64,000 nucleotides of DNA, from assembly GCA_914767715.1 (NCBI GenBank), contig OU612070.1:13223501-13287500 (forward strand), given 5' to 3'. Made by a program: the position numbers and the translations under genes. The stretch comes from Membranipora membranacea. Taxonomy: Eukaryota; Bryozoa; Gymnolaemata; Cheilostomatida; Membraniporidae. The number at the start of each line of letters is the position of its first letter. Position 1 is the stretch's first letter. This document shows, piece after piece, positions 50,834 to 63,899 of this stretch. Below the pieces are notes generated by a model, which saw only the letters and a list, made by a program, of their open reading frames with translations, was not told the origin of the DNA and made no database searches.

Positions 50834-53800
50834 ATGCTTTTTTTTCGGCCAGGTCAAAAAATAGATTTGCTTCTAATTAACCTCATAAGGAGGAGCAACT
50901 CCTGCTCATCTCGAATCTGCAGACCGTTTGGCTCTGCGGCTTTTCGTTCTCCGTCAGCGTCCGTTTTAATTAGGGCCACTTTTGCTATAAAAAAACATGC
51001 CAAACGGCAGCATCAAAAAATTAAATCTCTGTTGGATTCTTATCAAACTCCGACCAGTTCAAGCTCTTATTGCCCTCATTCAACACGCCGAATATTGGAA
51101 TCCTCGGATTAACAGGGGGGTCACAACGCTGACTTGAAAATCCAAAAATTATACCAAGGGAGGATGTCATGCTTTTTTTTCGGCCAGATCAAAAAATAGA
51201 TTTGCTTCTAACTAACCTCATAAGGAGGAGCAACTCCTGCTCATCCCGAATCTGCAGACCGTTTGGCACTGCGGCTTTTCGTTCTCCGTCAGCGTCCGTT
51301 TTGATGAGGGCCACTTTTGCTATAAAAAAGCATGCCAAACGGCAGCATCGAAAAATTTAATCTCTGTTGGATTCTTTTCAAACTCCGACCAGTTCAAGCT
51401 CTTATTGCCCTCATTCAACACGCCGAATATTGGAATCCTCGGATTAACAGGGGGGTCACAATGCTGACTTGAAAATCCTAAAATTATACCAAGGGAGGGT
51501 ATCATGCTTTTTTTTCGGCCAGATCAAAAAATAGATTTGCTTCTAACTAACCTCATAAGGAGGAGCAACTCCTGCTCATCCCGAATCTGCAGACCGTTTG
51601 GCTCTGCGGCTTTTCGTTCTCCGTCAGCATCCGTTTTAATTAGGGCCACTTTTGCTATAAAGAAACATGCCAAACGGCAGCATCGAAAAATTAAATCTCT
51701 GTTGGATTCTTATCAAACTCCGACCAGTTCAAGCTCTTATTGCCCTCATTCAACACGCCGAATATTGGAATCCTCGGATTAACAGGGGGGTCACAACGCT
51801 GACTTGAAAATCCAAAAATTATACCAAGGGAGGGTATCATGCTTTTTTTTCGGCCAGATCAGAAAATAGATTTGCTTCTAACTAACCTCATAAGGAGAAG
51901 CAAATCCTGCTCATCTCGAATCTGCAGACCGTTTGGCTCTGCGGCTTTTCGTTCTCCGTCAGCGTCCGTTTTAATTAGGGCCACTTGTGCTATAAAAAAA
52001 CATGCCAAACGGCAGCATCGAAAAATTAAATCTCTGTTGGATTCTTATCAAACTCCGACCAGTTCAAGCTCTTATTGCCCTCATTCAACACGCCGAATAT
52101 TGGAATCCTCGGATTAACAGGGGGGTCACAACGCTGACTTGAAAATCCAAAAATTATACCAAGGGAGGGTATCATGCTTTTATTTCGGCCAGATCAAAAA
52201 ATAGATTTGCTTCTAACTAACCTCATAAGGAGGAGCAACTCCTGCTCATCCCGAATCTGCAGACCGTTTGGCTCTGCGGCTTTTCGTTCTCCGTCAGCGT
52301 CCGTTTTAATTAGGGCCACTTTTGCTATAAAAAAACATGCCAAACGGCAGCATCGAAAAATTAAATCTCTGTTGGATTCTTATCCAACTCCGACCAGTTC
52401 AAGCTCTTATTGCCCTCATTCAACACGCCGAATATTGGAATCCTCGGATTAACAGGGGGGTCACAACGCTGACTTGAAAATCCAAAAATTATACCAAGGG
52501 AGGGTATCATGTTTTTTTTTCGGCCAGATCAAAAAATAGATTTGCTTCTAACTAACCTCATAAGGAGGAGCAACTCCTGCTCATCTCGAATCTGCAGACC
52601 GTTTGGCTCTGCGGCTTTTCGTTCTCCGTCAGCGACCGTTTTAATAAGGGCCACTTTTGCTATAAAAAACCATGCCAAACGGCAGCATCGAAAAATTAAA
52701 TCTCTGTTGGATTCTTATCAAACTCCGACCAGTTCAAGCTCTTATTGCCCTCATTCAACACGCCGAATATTGGAATCCTCGGATTAACAGGGGGGTCACA
52801 ACGCTGACTTGAAAATCCAAAAATTATACCAAGGGAGGGTATCATGCTTTTTTTTCGGCCAGATCAAAAAATAGATTTGCTTCTAACTAACCTCATAAAG
52901 AGGAGCAACTCCTGCTCATCCCGAATCTGCAGACCGTTTGGCTCTGCGGCTTTTCGTTCTCCGTCAGCGTCCGTTTTAATTAGGGCCACTTTTGCTATAA
53001 AAAAACATGCCAAACGGCAGCATCGAAAAATTTAATCTCTGTTGGATTCTTATCAAACTCCGACCAGTTCAAGCTCTTATTGCCCTCATTCAACACGCCG
53101 AATATTGGAATCCTCGGATTAACAGGGGGGTCACAACGCTGACTTGAAAATCCAAAAATTATACCAAGGGAGGATGTCATGCTTTTTTTTCGGCCAGATC
53201 AAAAAATAGATTTGCTTCTAACTAACCTCATAAGGAGGAGCAACTCCTGCTCATCCCGAATCTGCAGACCGTTTGGCTCTGCGGCTTTTCGTTCTCCGTC
53301 AGCGTCCGTTTTAATTAGGGCCACTTTTGCTATAAAAAAACATGCCAAACGGCAGCATCGAAAAATTAAATCTCTGTTGGATTCTTATCAAACTCCGACC
53401 AGTTCAAGCTCTTATTGCCCTCATTCAACACGCCGAATATTGGAATCCTCGGATTAACAGGGGGGTCACAACGCTGACTTGAAAATCCAAAAATTATACC
53501 AAGGGAGGGTATCATGCTTTATTTTCGGCCAGATCAAAAAATAGATTTGCTTCTAACTAACCTCATAAGGAGGAGCAACTCCTGCTCATCTCGAATCTGC
53601 AGACCGTTTGGCTCTGCGGCTTTTCGTTCTCCGTCAGCGTCCGTTTTAATTAGGGCCACTTTTGCTATAAAAAAACATGCCAAACGGCAGCATCGAAAAA
53701 TTAAATCTCTGTTGGATTCTTATCAAACTCCGACCAGTTCAAGCTCTTATTGCCCTCATTCAACACGCCGAATATTGGAATCCTCGGATTAACAGGGGGG

Positions 53801-55188
53801 TCACAACGCTGACTTGAAAATCCAAAAATTATACCAAGGGAGGATGTCATGCTTTTTTTTCGGCCAGATCAAAAAATAGATTTGCTTCTAACTAACCTCA
53901 TAAGGAGGAGCAACTCCTGCTCATCCCGAATCTGCAGACCGTTTGACTCTGCGGGTTTTCGTTCTCCGTCAGCGTCCGTTTTAATTAGGGCCACTTTTGC
54001 TATAAAAAAACATGCCAAACGGCAGCATCGAAAAATTAAATCTCTGTTGGATTCTTATCAAACTCCGACCAGTTCAAGCTCTTATTGCCCTCATTCAACA
54101 CGCCGAATATTGGAATCCTCGGATTAACAGGGGGGTCACAACGCTGACTTGAAAATCCAAAAATTATACCAAGGGAGGGTATCACGCTTTTTTTTCGGCC
54201 AGATCAAAAAATAGATTTGCTTCTAACTAACCTCATAAGGAGGAGCAACTCCTGCTCATCTCGAATCTGCAGACCGTTTGGCTCTGCGGCTTTTCGTTCT
54301 CCGTCAGCGTCCGTTTTAATTAGGGCAACTTTTGCTATAAAAAAACATGCCAAACGGCAGCATCGAAAAATTAAATCTCTGTTGGATTCTTATCAAACTC
54401 CGACCAGTTCAAGCTCTTATTGCCCTCATTCAACACGCCGAATATTGGAATCCTCGGATTAACAGGCGGGTCACAATGCTGACTTGAAAATCCAAAAATT
54501 ATACCAAGGGAGGGTATCATGCTTTTTTTTCGGCCAGATCAATAAATAGATTTGCTTCTAACTAACCTCATAAGGAGGAGCAACTCCTGCTCATCCCGAA
54601 TCTGCAGACCGTTTGGCTCTGCGGCTTTTCGTTCTCCGTCATCGTCCGTTTTAATTAGGGCCACTTTTGCTATAAAAAAACATGCCAAACGGCAGCATCG
54701 AAAAATTAAATCTCTGTTGGATTCTTATCAAACTCCGACCAGTTCAAGCTCTTATTGCCCTCATTCAACACGCCGAATATTGGAATCCTCGGATTAACAG
54801 GGGGGTCACAACGCTGACTTGAAAATCCAAAACTTATACCAAGGGAGAGTATCATGTTTTTTTTTCGGCCAGATCAAAAAATAGATTTGCTTCTAACTAA
54901 CCTCATAAGGAGGAGCAACTCCTGCTCATCTCGAATCTGCAGACTGTTTGGCTCTGCAGCTTTTCGTTCTCCGTCAGCGTCCGTTTTAATTAGGGCCACT
55001 TTTGCTATAAAAAAACATGCCAAACGGCAGCATCGAAAAATTAAATCTCTGTTGGATTCTTATCAAACTCCGACCAGTTCAAGCTCTTATTGCCCTCATT
55101 CAACACGCCGAATATTGGAATCCTCGGATTAACATGGGGGTCACAACGCTGACTTGAAAATCCAAAAATTATACCAAGGGAGGGTATC
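50834..55188 (+). repeat. 23-monomer duplication, copy 1 (13 units)
   Basis: Thirteen consecutive units match 58539-62893 at offset 7,705 (23 x 335). Ordered marks: CCAGGTCAA + TAATTAACC; GGCACTGC + TTGATGAGG; TAAAGAAACATG; CAGAAAATAG + CACTTGTGC; TTTTATTTCGG + TATCCAAC; ATGTTT + AATAAGGGCC + AAACCATG; CATAAAGAG; consensus-like; TTTATTTTCGG; GTTTGACTCTGCGGG; ACG start + GGGCAACTT + AGGCGGGTC; CAATAAATAG; GGGAGAG + ATGTTT. About nine differences were seen by eye over 4.4 kb. Confidence 0.88.
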
Positions 55189-56528
55189 ATGCTTTTTTTT
55201 CGGCCAGGTCAAAAAATAGATTTGCTTCTAATTAACCTCATAAGGAGGAGCAACTCCTGCTCATCTCGAATCTGCAGACCGTTTGGCTCTGCGGCTTTTC
55301 GTTCTCCGTCAGCGTCCGTTTTAATTAGGGCCACTTTTGCTATAAAAAAACATGCCAAACGGCAGCATCAAAAAATTAAATCTCTGTTGGATTCTTATCA
55401 AACTCCGACCAGTTCAAGCTCTTATTGCCCTCATTCAACACGCCGAATATTGGAATCCTCGGATTAACAGGGGGGTCACAACGCTGACTTGAAAATCCAA
55501 AAATTATACCAAGGGAGGATGTCATGCTTTTTTTTCGGCCAGATCAAAAAATAGATTTGCTTCTAACTAACCTCATAAGGAGGAGCAACTCCTGCTCATC
55601 CCGAATCTGCAGACCGTTTGGCACTGCGGCTTTTCGTTCTCCGTCAGCGTCCGTTTTGATGAGGGCCACTTTTGCTATAAAAAAGCATGCCAAACGGCAG
55701 CATCGAAAAATTTAATCTCTGTTGGATTCTTTTCAAACTCCGACCAGTTCAAGCTCTTATTGCCCTCATTCAACACGCCGAATATTGGAATCCTCGGATT
55801 AACATGGGGGTCACAACGCTGACTTGAAAATCCAAAAATTATACCAAGGGAGGGTATCATGCTTTTTTTTCGGCCAGGTCAAAAAATAGATTTGCTTCTA
55901 ATTAACCTCATAAGGAGGAGCAACTCCTGCTCATCTCGAATCTGCAGACCGTTTGGCTCTGCGGCTTTTCGTTCTCCGTCAGCGTCCGTTTTAATTAGGG
56001 CCACTTTTGCTATAAAAAAACATGCCAAACGGCAGCATCAAAAAATTAAATCTCTGTTGGATTCTTATCAAACTCCGACCAGTTCAAGCTCTTATTGCCC
56101 TCATTCAACACGCCGAATATTGGAATCCTCGGATTAACAGGGGGGTCACAACGCTGACTTGAAAATCCAAAAATTATACCAAGGGAGGATGTCATGCTTT
56201 TTTTTCGGCCAGATCAAAAAATAGATTTGCTTCTAACTAACCTCATAAGGAGGAGCAACTCCTGCTCATCCCGAATCTGCAGACCGTTTGGCACTGCGGC
56301 TTTTCGTTCTCCGTCAGCGTCCGTTTTGATGAGGGCCACTTTTGCTATAAAAAAACATGCCAAACGGCAGCATCAAAAAATTAAATCTCTGTTGGATTCT
56401 TATCAAACTCCGACCAGTTCAAGCTCTTATTGCCCTCATTCAACACGCCGAATATTGGAATCCTCGGATTAACAGGGGGGTCACAACGCTGACTTGAAAA
56501 TCCAAAAATTATACCAAGGGAGGATGTC
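55189..56528 (+). repeat. Local dimer repeat with a chimeric monomer
   Basis: The pair CCAGGTCAA-type and GGCACTGC-type at 55189/55524 repeats at 55859/56194 (670 bp). Both pairs are preceded by the rare AACATGGGGG junction (near 55133 and 55803). The fourth unit, 56194, is a hybrid whose left part is GGCACTGC-type and whose right part is CCAGGTCAA-type. Confidence 0.85.
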
Positions 56529-58538
56529 ATGCTTTTTTTTCGGCCAGATCAAAAAATAGATTTGCTTCTAACTAACCTCATAAGGAGGAGCAACTCCTGC
56601 TCATCCCGAATCTGCAGACCGTTTGGCACTGCGGCTTTTCGTTCTCCGTCAGCGTCCGTTTTGATGAGGGCCACTTTTGCTATAAAAAAGCATGCCAAAC
56701 GGCAGCATCGAAAAATTTAATCTCTGTTGGATTCTTTTCAAACTCCGACCAGTTCAAGCTCTTATTGCCCTCATTCAACACGCCGAATATTGGAATCCTC
56801 GGATTAACAGGGGGGTCACAATGCTGACTTGAAAATCCAAAAATTATACCAAGGGAGGGTATCATGCTTTTTTTTCGGCCAGATCAAAAAATAGATTTGC
56901 TTCTAACTAACCTCATAAGGAGGAGCAACTCCTGCTCATCCCGAATCTGCAGACCGTTTGGCTCTGCGGCTTTTCGTTCTCCGTCAGCATCCGTTTTAAT
57001 TAGGGCCACTTTTGCTATAAAGAAACATGCCAAACGGCAGCATCGAAAAATTAAATCTCTGTTGGATTCTTATCAAACTCCGACCAGTTCAAGCTCTTAT
57101 TGCCCTCATTCAACACGCCGAATATTGGAATCCTCGGATTAACAGGGGGGTCACAACGCTGACTTGAAAATCCAAAAATTATACCAAGGGAGGGTATCAT
57201 GCTTTTTTTTCGGCCAGATCAGAAAATAGATTTGCTTCTAACTAACCTCATAAGGAGAAGCAAATCCTGCTCATCTCGAATCTGCAGACCGTTTGGCTCT
57301 GCGGCTTTTCGTTCTCCGTCAGCGTCCGTTTTAATTAGGGCCACTTGTGCTATAAAAAAACATGCCAAACGGCAGCATCGAAAAATTAAATCTCTGTTGG
57401 ATTCTTATCAAACTCCGACCAGTTCAAGCTCTTATTGCCCTCATTCAACACGCCGAATATTGGAATCCTCGGATTAACAGGGGGGTCACAACGCTGACTT
57501 GAAAATCCAAAAATTATACCAAGGGAGGGTATCATGCTTTTATTTCGGCCAGATCAAAAAATAGATTTGCTTCTAACTAACCTCATAAGGAGGAGCAACT
57601 CCTGCTCATCCCGAATCTGCAGACCGTTTGGCTCTGCGGCTTTTCGTTCTCCGTCAGCGTCCGTTTTAATTAGGGCCACTTTTGCTATAAAAAAACATGC
57701 CAAACGGCAGCATCGAAAAATTAAATCTCTGTTGGATTCTTATCCAACTCCGACCAGTTCAAGCTCTTATTGCCCTCATTCAACACGCCGAATATTGGAA
57801 TCCTCGGATTAACAGGGGGGTCACAACGCTGACTTGAAAATCCAAAAATTATACCAAGGGAGGGTATCATGTTTTTTTTTCGGCCAGATCAAAAAATAGA
57901 TTTGCTTCTAACTAACCTCATAAGGAGGAGCAACTCCTGCTCATCTCGAATCTGCAGACCGTTTGGCTCTGCGGCTTTTCGTTCTCCGTCAGCGACCGTT
58001 TTAATAAGGGCCACTTTTGCTATAAAAAACCATGCCAAACGGCAGCATCGAAAAATTAAATCTCTGTTGGATTCTTATCAAACTCCGACCAGTTCAAGCT
58101 CTTATTGCCCTCATTCAACACGCCGAATATTGGAATCCTCGGATTAACAGGGGGGTCACAACGCTGACTTGAAAATCCAAAACTTATACCAAGGGAGAGT
58201 ATCATGTTTTTTTTTCGGCCAGATCAAAAAATAGATTTGCTTCTAACTAACCTCATAAGGAGGAGCAACTCCTGCTCATCTCGAATCTGCAGACTGTTTG
58301 GCTCTGTTGCTTTTCGTTCTCCGTCAGCGTCCGTTTTAATTAGGGCCACTTTTGCTATAAAAAAACATGCCAAACGGCAGCATCGAAAAATTAAATCTCT
58401 GTTGGATTCTTATCAAACTCCGACCAGTTCAAGCTCTTATTGCCCTCATTCAACACGCCGAATATTGGAATCCTCGGATTAACAGGGGGGTCACAACGCT
58501 GACTTGAAAATCCAAAAATTATACCAAGGGAGGGTATC
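56529..58538 (+). repeat. Second copy of five-monomer block plus one unit
   Basis: The units at 56529, 56864, 57199, 57534 and 57869 match 51169-52843 (offset 5,360, 16 monomers) and 58874-60548 (offset 2,345, 7 monomers). The sixth unit at 58204 (GGGAGAG, ATGTTT, GACTGTTTGG, CTGTTGC) matches instead the 54854 unit, so its sequence jumps from one block to another near 58150. Confidence 0.85.
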
Positions 58539-61500
58539 ATGCTTTTTTTTCGGCCAGGTCAAAAAATAGATTTGCTTCTAATTAACCTCATAAGGAGGAG
58601 CAACTCCTGCTCATCTCGAATCTGCAGACCGTTTGGCTCTGCGGCTTTTCGTTCTCCGTCAGCGTCCGTTTTAATTAGGGCCACTTTTGCTATAAAAAAA
58701 CATGCCAAACGGCAGCATCAAAAAATTAAATCTCTGTTGGATTCTTATCAAACTCCGACCAGTTCAAGCTCTTATTGCCCTCATTCAACACGCCGAATAT
58801 TGGAATCCTCGGATTAACAGGGGGGTCACAACGCTGACTTGAAAATCCAAAAATTATACCAAGGGAGGATGTCATGCTTTTTTTTCGGCCAGATCAAAAA
58901 ATAGATTTGCTTCTAACTAACCTCATAAGGAGGAGCAACTCCTGCTCATCCCGAATCTGCAGACCGTTTGGCACTGCGGCTTTTCGTTCTCCGTCAGCGT
59001 CCGTTTTGATGAGGGCCACTTTTGCTATAAAAAAGCATGCCAAACGGCAGCATCGAAAAATTTAATCTCTGTTGGATTCTTTTCAAACTCCGACCAGTTC
59101 AAGCTCTTATTGCCCTCATTCAACACGCCGAATATTGGAATCCTCGGATTAACAGGGGGGTCACAATGCTGACTTGAAAATCCAAAAATTATACCAAGGG
59201 AGGGTATCATGCTTTTTTTTCGGCCAGATCAAAAAATAGATTTGCTTCTAACTAACCTCATAAGGAGGAGCAACTCCTGCTCATCCCGAATCTGCAGACC
59301 GTTTGGCTCTGCGGCTTTTCGTTCTCCGTCAGCATCCGTTTTAATTAGGGCCACTTTTGCTATAAAGAAACATGCCAAACGGCAGCATCGAAAAATTAAA
59401 TCTCTGTTGGATTCTTATCAAACTCCGACCAGTTCAAGCTCTTATTGCCCTCATTCAACACGCCGAATATTGGAATCCTCGGATTAACAGGGGGGTCACA
59501 ACGCTGACTTGAAAATCCAAAAATTATACCAAGGGAGGGTATCATGCTTTTTTTTCGGCCAGATCAGAAAATAGATTTGCTTCTAACTAACCTCATAAGG
59601 AGAAGCAAATCCTGCTCATCTCGAATCTGCAGACCGTTTGGCTCTGCGGCTTTTCGTTCTCCGTCAGCGTCCGTTTTAATTAGGGCCACTTGTGCTATAA
59701 AAAAACATGCCAAACGGCAGCATCGAAAAATTAAATCTCTGTTGGATTCTTATCAAACTCCGACCAGTTCAAGCTCTTATTGCCCTCATTCAACACGCCG
59801 AATATTGGAATCCTCGGATTAACAGGGGGGTCACAACGCTGACTTGAAAATCCAAAAATTATACCAAGGGAGGGTATCATGCTTTTATTTCGGCCAGATC
59901 AAAAAATAGATTTGCTTCTAACTAACCTCATAAGGAGGAGCAACTCCTGCTCATCCCGAATCTGCAGACCGTTTGGCTCTGCGGCTTTTCGTTCTCCGTC
60001 AGCGTCCGTTTTAATTAGGGCCACTTTTGCTATAAAAAAACATGCCAAACGGCAGCATCGAAAAATTAAATCTCTGTTGGATTCTTATCCAACTCCGACC
60101 AGTTCAAGCTCTTATTGCCCTCATTCAACACGCCGAATATTGGAATCCTCGGATTAACAGGGGGGTCACAACGCTGACTTGAAAATCCAAAAATTATACC
60201 AAGGGAGGGTATCATGTTTTTTTTTCGGCCAGATCAAAAAATAGATTTGCTTCTAACTAACCTCATAAGGAGGAGCAACTCCTGCTCATCTCGAATCTGC
60301 AGACCGTTTGGCTCTGCGGCTTTTCGTTCTCCGTCAGCGACCATTTTAATAAGGGCCACTTTTGCTATAAAAAACCATGCCAAACGGCAGCATCGAAAAA
60401 TTAAATCTCTGTTGGATTCTTATCAAACTCCGACCAGTTCAAGCTCTTATTGCCCTCATTCAACACGCCGAATATTGGACTCCTCGGATTAACAGGGGGG
60501 TCACAACGCTGACTTGAAAATCCAAAAATTATACCAAGGGAGGGTATCATGCTTTTTTTTCGGCCAGATCAAAAAATAGATTTGCTTCTAACTAACCTCA
60601 TAAAGAGCAGCAACTCCTGCTCATCCCGAATCTGCAGACCGTTTGGCTCTGCGGCTTTTCGTTCTCCGTCAGCGTCCGTTTTAATTAGGGCCACTTTTGC
60701 TATAAAAAAACATGCCAAACGGCAGCATCGAAAAATTTAATCTCTGTTGGATTCTTATCAAACTCCGACCAGTTCAAGCTCTTATTGCCCTCATTCAACA
60801 CGCCGAATATTGGAATCCTCGGATTAACAGGGGGGTCACAACGCTGACTTGAAAATCCAAAAATTATACCAAGGGAGGGTATCATGCTTTTTTTTCGGCC
60901 AGATCAAAAAATAGATTTGCTTCTAACTAACCTCATAAGGAGGAGCAACTCCTGCTCATCCCGAATCTGCAGACCGTTTGGCTCTGCGGCTTTTCGTTCT
61001 CCGTCAGCGTCCGTTTTAATTAGGGCCACTTTTGCTATAAAAAAACATGCCAAACGGCAGCATCGAAAAATTAAATCTCTGTTGGATTCTTATCAAACTC
61101 CGACCAGTTCAAGCTCTTATTGCCCTCATTCAACACGCCGAATATTGGAATCCTCGGATTAACAGGGGGGTCACAACGCTGACTTGAAAATCCAAAAATT
61201 ATACCAAGGGAGGGTATCATGCTTTATTTTCGGCCAGATCAAAAAATAGATTTGCTTCTAACTAACCTCATAAGGAGGAGCAACTCCTGCTCATCTCGAA
61301 TCTGCAGACCGTTTGGCTCTGCGGCTTTTCGTTCTCCGTCAGCGTCCGTTTTAATTAGGGCCACTTTTGCTATAAAAAAACATGCCAAACGGCAGCATCG
61401 AAAAATTAAATCTCTGTTGGATTCTTATCAAACTCCGACCAGTTCAAGCTCTTATTGCCCTCATTCAACACGCCGAATATTGGAATCCTCGGATTAACAG

Positions 61501-62893
61501 GGGGGTCACAACGCTGACTTGAAAATCCAAAAATTATACCAAGGGAGGATGTCATGCTTTTTTTTCGGCCAGATCAAAAAATAGATTTGCTTCTAACTAA
61601 CCTCATAAGGAGGAGCAACTCCTGCTCATCCCGAATCTGCAGACCGTTTGACTCTGCGGGTTTTCGTTCTCCGTCAGCGTCCGTTTTAATTAGGGCCACT
61701 TTTGCTATAAAAAAACATGCCAAACGGCAGCATCGAAAAATTAAATCTCTGTTGGATTCTTATCAAACTCCGACCAGTTCAAGCTCTTATTGCCCTCATT
61801 CAACACGCCGAATATTGGAATCCTCGGATTAACAGGGGGGTCACAACGCTGACTTGAAAATCCAAAAATTATACCAAGGGAGGGTATCACGCTTTTTTTT
61901 CGGCCAGATCAAAAAATAGATTTGCTTCTAACTAACCTCATAAGGAGGAGCAACTCCTGCTCATCTCGAATCTGCAGACCGTTTGGCTCTGCGGCTTTTC
62001 GTTCTCCGTCAGCGTCCGTTTTAATTAGGGCAACTTTTGCTATAAAAAAACATGCCAAACGGCAGCATCGAAAAATTAAATCTCTGTTGGATTCTTATCA
62101 AACTCCGACCAGTTCAAGCTCTTATTGCCCTCATTCAACACGCCGAATATTGGAATCCTCGGATTAACAGGCGGGTCACAATGCTGACTTGAAAATCCAA
62201 AAATTATACCAAGGGAGGGTATCATGCTTTTTTTTCGGCCAGATCAATAAATAGATTTGCTTCTAACTAACCTCATAAGGAGGAGCAACTCCTGCTCATC
62301 CCGAATCTGCAGACCGTTTGGCTCTGCGGCTTTTCGTTCTCCGTCATCGTCCGTTTTAATTAGGGCCACTTTTGCTATAAAAAAACATGCCAAACGGCAG
62401 CATCGAAAAATTAAATCTCTGTTGGATTCTTATCAAACTCCGACCAGTTCAAGCTCTTATTGCCCTCATTCAACACGCCGAATATTGGAATCCTCGGATT
62501 AACAGGGGGGTCACAACGCTGACTTGAAAATCCAAAACTTATACCAAGGGAGAGTATCATGTTTTTTTTTCGGCCAGATCAAAAAATAGATTTGCTTCTA
62601 ACTAACCTCATAAGGAGGAGCAACTCCTGCTCATCTCGAATCTGCAGACTGTTTGGCTCTGCGGCTTTTCGTTCTCCGTCAGCGTCCGTTTTAATTAGGG
62701 CCACTTTTGCTATAAAAAAACATGCCAAACGGCAGCATCGAAAAATTAAATCTCTGTTGGATTCTTATCAAACTCCGACCAGTTCAAGCTCTTATTGCCC
62801 TCATTCAACACGCCGAATATTGGAATCCTCGGATTAACAGGGGGGTCACAACGCTGACTTGAAAATCCAAAAATTATACCAAGGGAGGGTATC
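58539..62893 (+). repeat. 23-monomer duplication, copy 2 (13 units)
   Basis: Counterpart of 50834-55188, including the third copy of the five-monomer block (58874-60548). Private changes include GCGACCATT and TTGGACTCC in the 60214 unit and CATAAAGAGCAG in the 60549 unit. It lacks the GGATGTC junction that precedes 53179 in copy 1. Confidence 0.88.
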
Positions 62894-63899
62894 ATGCTTT
62901 TTTTTCGGCCAGATCAAAAAATAGATTTGCTTCTAACTAACCTCATAAGGAGGAGCAACTCCTGCTCATCTCGAATCTGCAGACCGTTTGGCTCTGCGGC
63001 TTTTGGTTCTCCGTCAGCGTCCGTTTTAATTAGGGCCACTTTTGCTATAAAAAAAACATGCCAAACGGCAGCATCGAAAAATTAAATCATTGTTGGATTC
63101 TTATCAAACTCCGACCAGTTCAAGCTCTTATTGCCCTCATTCAACACGCCGAATATTGGAATCCTCGGATTAACAGGGGGGTCACAACGCTGTCTTGAAA
63201 ATCCAAAAATTATACCAAGGGAGGGTATCATGCTTTTTTTTCGGCCAGATCAAAAAATAGATTTGCTTCTAACTAACCTCATAAGGAGGAGCAACTCCTG
63301 CTCATCCCAAATCTGCAGACCGTTTGGCTCTGCGGCTTTTCGTTCTCCGTCAGCGTCCGTTTTAATTAGGGCCACTTTTGCTATAAAAAAACATGCCAAA
63401 CGGCAGCATCGAAAAATTAAATCTCTGTTGGATTCTTATCAAACTCCGACCAGTTCAAGCTCTTATTGCCCTCATTCAACACGCCGAATATTGGAATCCT
63501 CGGATTAACAGGGGGGTCACAACGCTGACTTGAAAATCCAAAAATTATACCAAGGGAGAGTATCATGCTTTTTTTTCGGCCAGATCAAAAAATAGATTTG
63601 CTTCTAACTAACCTCATAAGGAGGAGCAACTCCTGCTCATCCCGAATCTGCAGACCGTTTGGCTCTGCGGCTTTTTGTTCTCCGTCAGCGTCCGTTTTAA
63701 TTAGGGCCACTTTAGCTATAAAAAAACATGCCAAACGGCAGCATCGAAAAACTAAATCTCTGTTGAATTCTTATCAAACTCCGACCAGTTCAAGCTCTTA
63801 TTGCCCTCATTCAACACGCCGAATATTGGAATCCTCGGATTAACAGGGGGGTCACAACGCTGTCTTGAAAATCCAAAAATTATACCAAGGGAGGGTATC
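62894..63899 (+). repeat. Three diverged monomers near right edge
   Basis: The 62894 unit has an extra A in the A7 tract (336 bp), TTTTGGTTC and AAATCATTG. The 63230 unit has TCATCCCAAATC. The 63565 unit has TTTTTGTTC, CACTTTAGC and GTTGAATTC. The first and third end in GCTGTCTTG instead of GCTGACTTG. They lie outside the duplicated blocks and resemble the older left part of the array. Confidence 0.8.

Noticed and set aside
259-63843. Nearly 200 small plus-strand frames of 61-125 residues as protein genes
   Set aside because: They are the same frame of one satellite monomer. The unit length is not a multiple of 3, starts and stops are lost freely, and broken types are duplicated as often as intact ones.
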